DNA of 64,000 nt, from positions 4,705,501-4,769,500 of the forward strand of contig JAFCIZ010000005.1 of the NCBI GenBank assembly GCA_017871115.1. The letters run 5' to 3'. Origin of the DNA: Cunninghamella blakesleeana. Taxonomy: Eukaryota > Mucoromycota > Mucoromycetes > Mucorales > Cunninghamellaceae. Positions 63,812-64,000 of the stretch are shown here, piece after piece. The number at the start of each line of letters is the position of its first letter. Within the stretch, counting starts at the first letter, position 1. The notes under the pieces are model-generated. The model saw nothing but the letters and a program-made list of their open reading frames with translations, did not search any database and was not told the origin of the DNA. Position numbers and translations under genes: made by a program.

Positions 63812-64000
63812 AAAAAAAAAAAAAAGTAACCCAATATTTATTTATTTTGTATTATTATTATTATTAATATTATTATTATTACTCAATGTAATGTATGTAT
63901 GATCTTTTTACTCTTTATTTAAAAAAATAATAATAATCAAACTTTCTTAATTTATTATAATAAAAACAATTTTAATTAACTTTATTATAATAATGGCAAT

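Overview
The window is nuclear DNA of an AT-rich, intron-rich fungus. The gene set includes fungal-type CHO1 phosphatidylserine synthase, PET8-type SAM carrier, Vts1, Slm1 and an Fpk1/nrc-2-type kinase. Introns are short (about 50-150 bases) with GTAAGT-like donors and T-rich ...AG acceptors. Both a complex I 51-kDa subunit and a cytochrome oxidase subunit are present, so the organism respires; this excludes anaerobic chytrids and budding yeasts that lack complex I. The very AT-rich spacers and asparagine-rich proteins suggest an early-diverging lineage, most likely Mucoromycota. That placement is inference, and genus cannot be read from this window.

Layout: 0-5.6 kb holds the tail of an unidentified gene, a Golgi pH regulator (GPHR) gene and a convergent PUF6/PUM3 gene. 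5.6-13.6 kb holds a relict coding region, a tRNA-Trp gene and, 56 bp beyond its 3' end, a complete Ty3/gypsy LTR retrotransposon with identical 264-bp LTRs and a 4-bp target duplication. 13.6-26.1 kb holds COX6a, a possible tetraspanin-like protein, an unknown small protein, a mitochondrial SAM carrier, a secreted 8-cysteine protein, VTS1 and a short-chain dehydrogenase. 26.6-34.1 kb holds SLM1, CHO1 and an FPK1-type flippase kinase side by side: a TORC2 effector, the phosphatidylserine-making enzyme and the kinase controlling its flipping. 34.3-46.4 kb holds a DUF4604/KIAA1143-like protein, a DCN1-like neddylation factor, a chromodomain protein with a SPOC-like C-terminal half (possible Chp1-type heterochromatin factor), an E2 ubiquitin-conjugating enzyme, an Asn-rich unknown and the NADH-binding subunit of complex I. 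46.4-51.6 kb has no intact gene but carries degenerate short repeats and eroded open frames. 51.6-63.8 kb is a tandem array of three intact secreted subtilisin-like proteases with very different intron numbers (11, 5 and 6).

Most exon limits below were set by hand from splice consensus and reading frame. Where the summed exons give an exact multiple of three I state a protein length; unresolved junctions are noted.
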